6,687 nucleotides of DNA, taken from Treponema sp. GTDB lineage: Bacteria; Spirochaetota; Spirochaetia; Treponematales; Breznakiellaceae. Of the stretch, positions 6,657 through 6,687 are shown in pieces. A program made the translations under genes and the position numbers. The DNA is taken from NCBI GenBank assembly GCA_031280065.1, contig JAITHH010000081.1, forward strand, positions 1-6,687, given 5' to 3'. Below the pieces are notes generated by a model. That model searched no databases, was not told the DNA's origin, and worked only from the letters and a program-made list of their open reading frames with translations. Numbering within the stretch: the stretch's first letter is position 1; each line of letters starts with the position of its first letter.

Positions 6657-6687
6657 AACAAATGATTTCGCCGTCCGGCATTACCGT

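Noticed and set aside
6648..6687. Possible end of an upstream gene or target gene
   Set aside because: Two minus-strand frames are open here, but 40 nt is too little and neither shows the expected LGFRL-type ending of a DGR target.

Overview
The window is a moderately high-GC bacterial chromosome segment in which every recognisable gene lies on the minus strand. It most likely comes from a spirochaete of the Treponema group. Reasons: a divergent second-type elongation factor G resembling the spirochaete paralogs, a lipoprotein with a short lipobox signal, and a C-type-lectin/FGE-sulfatase-style variable-repeat retroelement of a kind known from treponemes. The taxonomic call is inference; no rRNA or other definitive marker is present.

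Layout in order of transcription (right to left). (1) 6647-4985: a diversity-generating retroelement (DGR). It consists of an HRDC-domain accessory gene (6087-6647), a DGR-type reverse transcriptase (RT; start at 6112, stop at 4970) and, at the 3' end of the RT gene, an adenine-rich template repeat (TR; about 4985-5135). The TR encodes, in a frame different from the RT, the C-terminal end of a formylglycine-generating-enzyme/C-type-lectin fold, with ten AAC codons and its own stop. The variable target gene is not in the window, so the element probably acts in trans on one or more distant genes. (2) 4969-4639: a GC-rich non-coding stretch ending in a good extended -10 promoter. (3) 4638-340: a likely three-gene operon made of a class III nucleotidyl-cyclase-like protein (GTG start), an EF-G paralog (11-nt gap after the cyclase stop) and a small lipoprotein (TTG start, overlapping the end of the EF-G gene by 23 nt). 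(4) 339-59: a non-coding stretch with a possible terminator-like inverted repeat and a strictly 23-bp-periodic array of AGAG-N3-CTCT palindromes. (5) 58-1: the first 19 codons of a transposase that resembles the IS5 group, running off the window edge.

How it works together: the HRDC protein probably takes the accessory role that Avd plays in the phage DGR. The RT would copy the TR RNA with errors at adenines, and the mutated cDNA would replace the variable repeat at the 3' end of a target gene elsewhere, diversifying a ligand-binding surface. The cyclase/EF-G/lipoprotein operon looks like ordinary chromosomal content next to the DGR. The two most distinctive signals are the TR embedded in the out-of-frame 3' end of the RT gene, and the 23-bp palindrome array next to the transposase.
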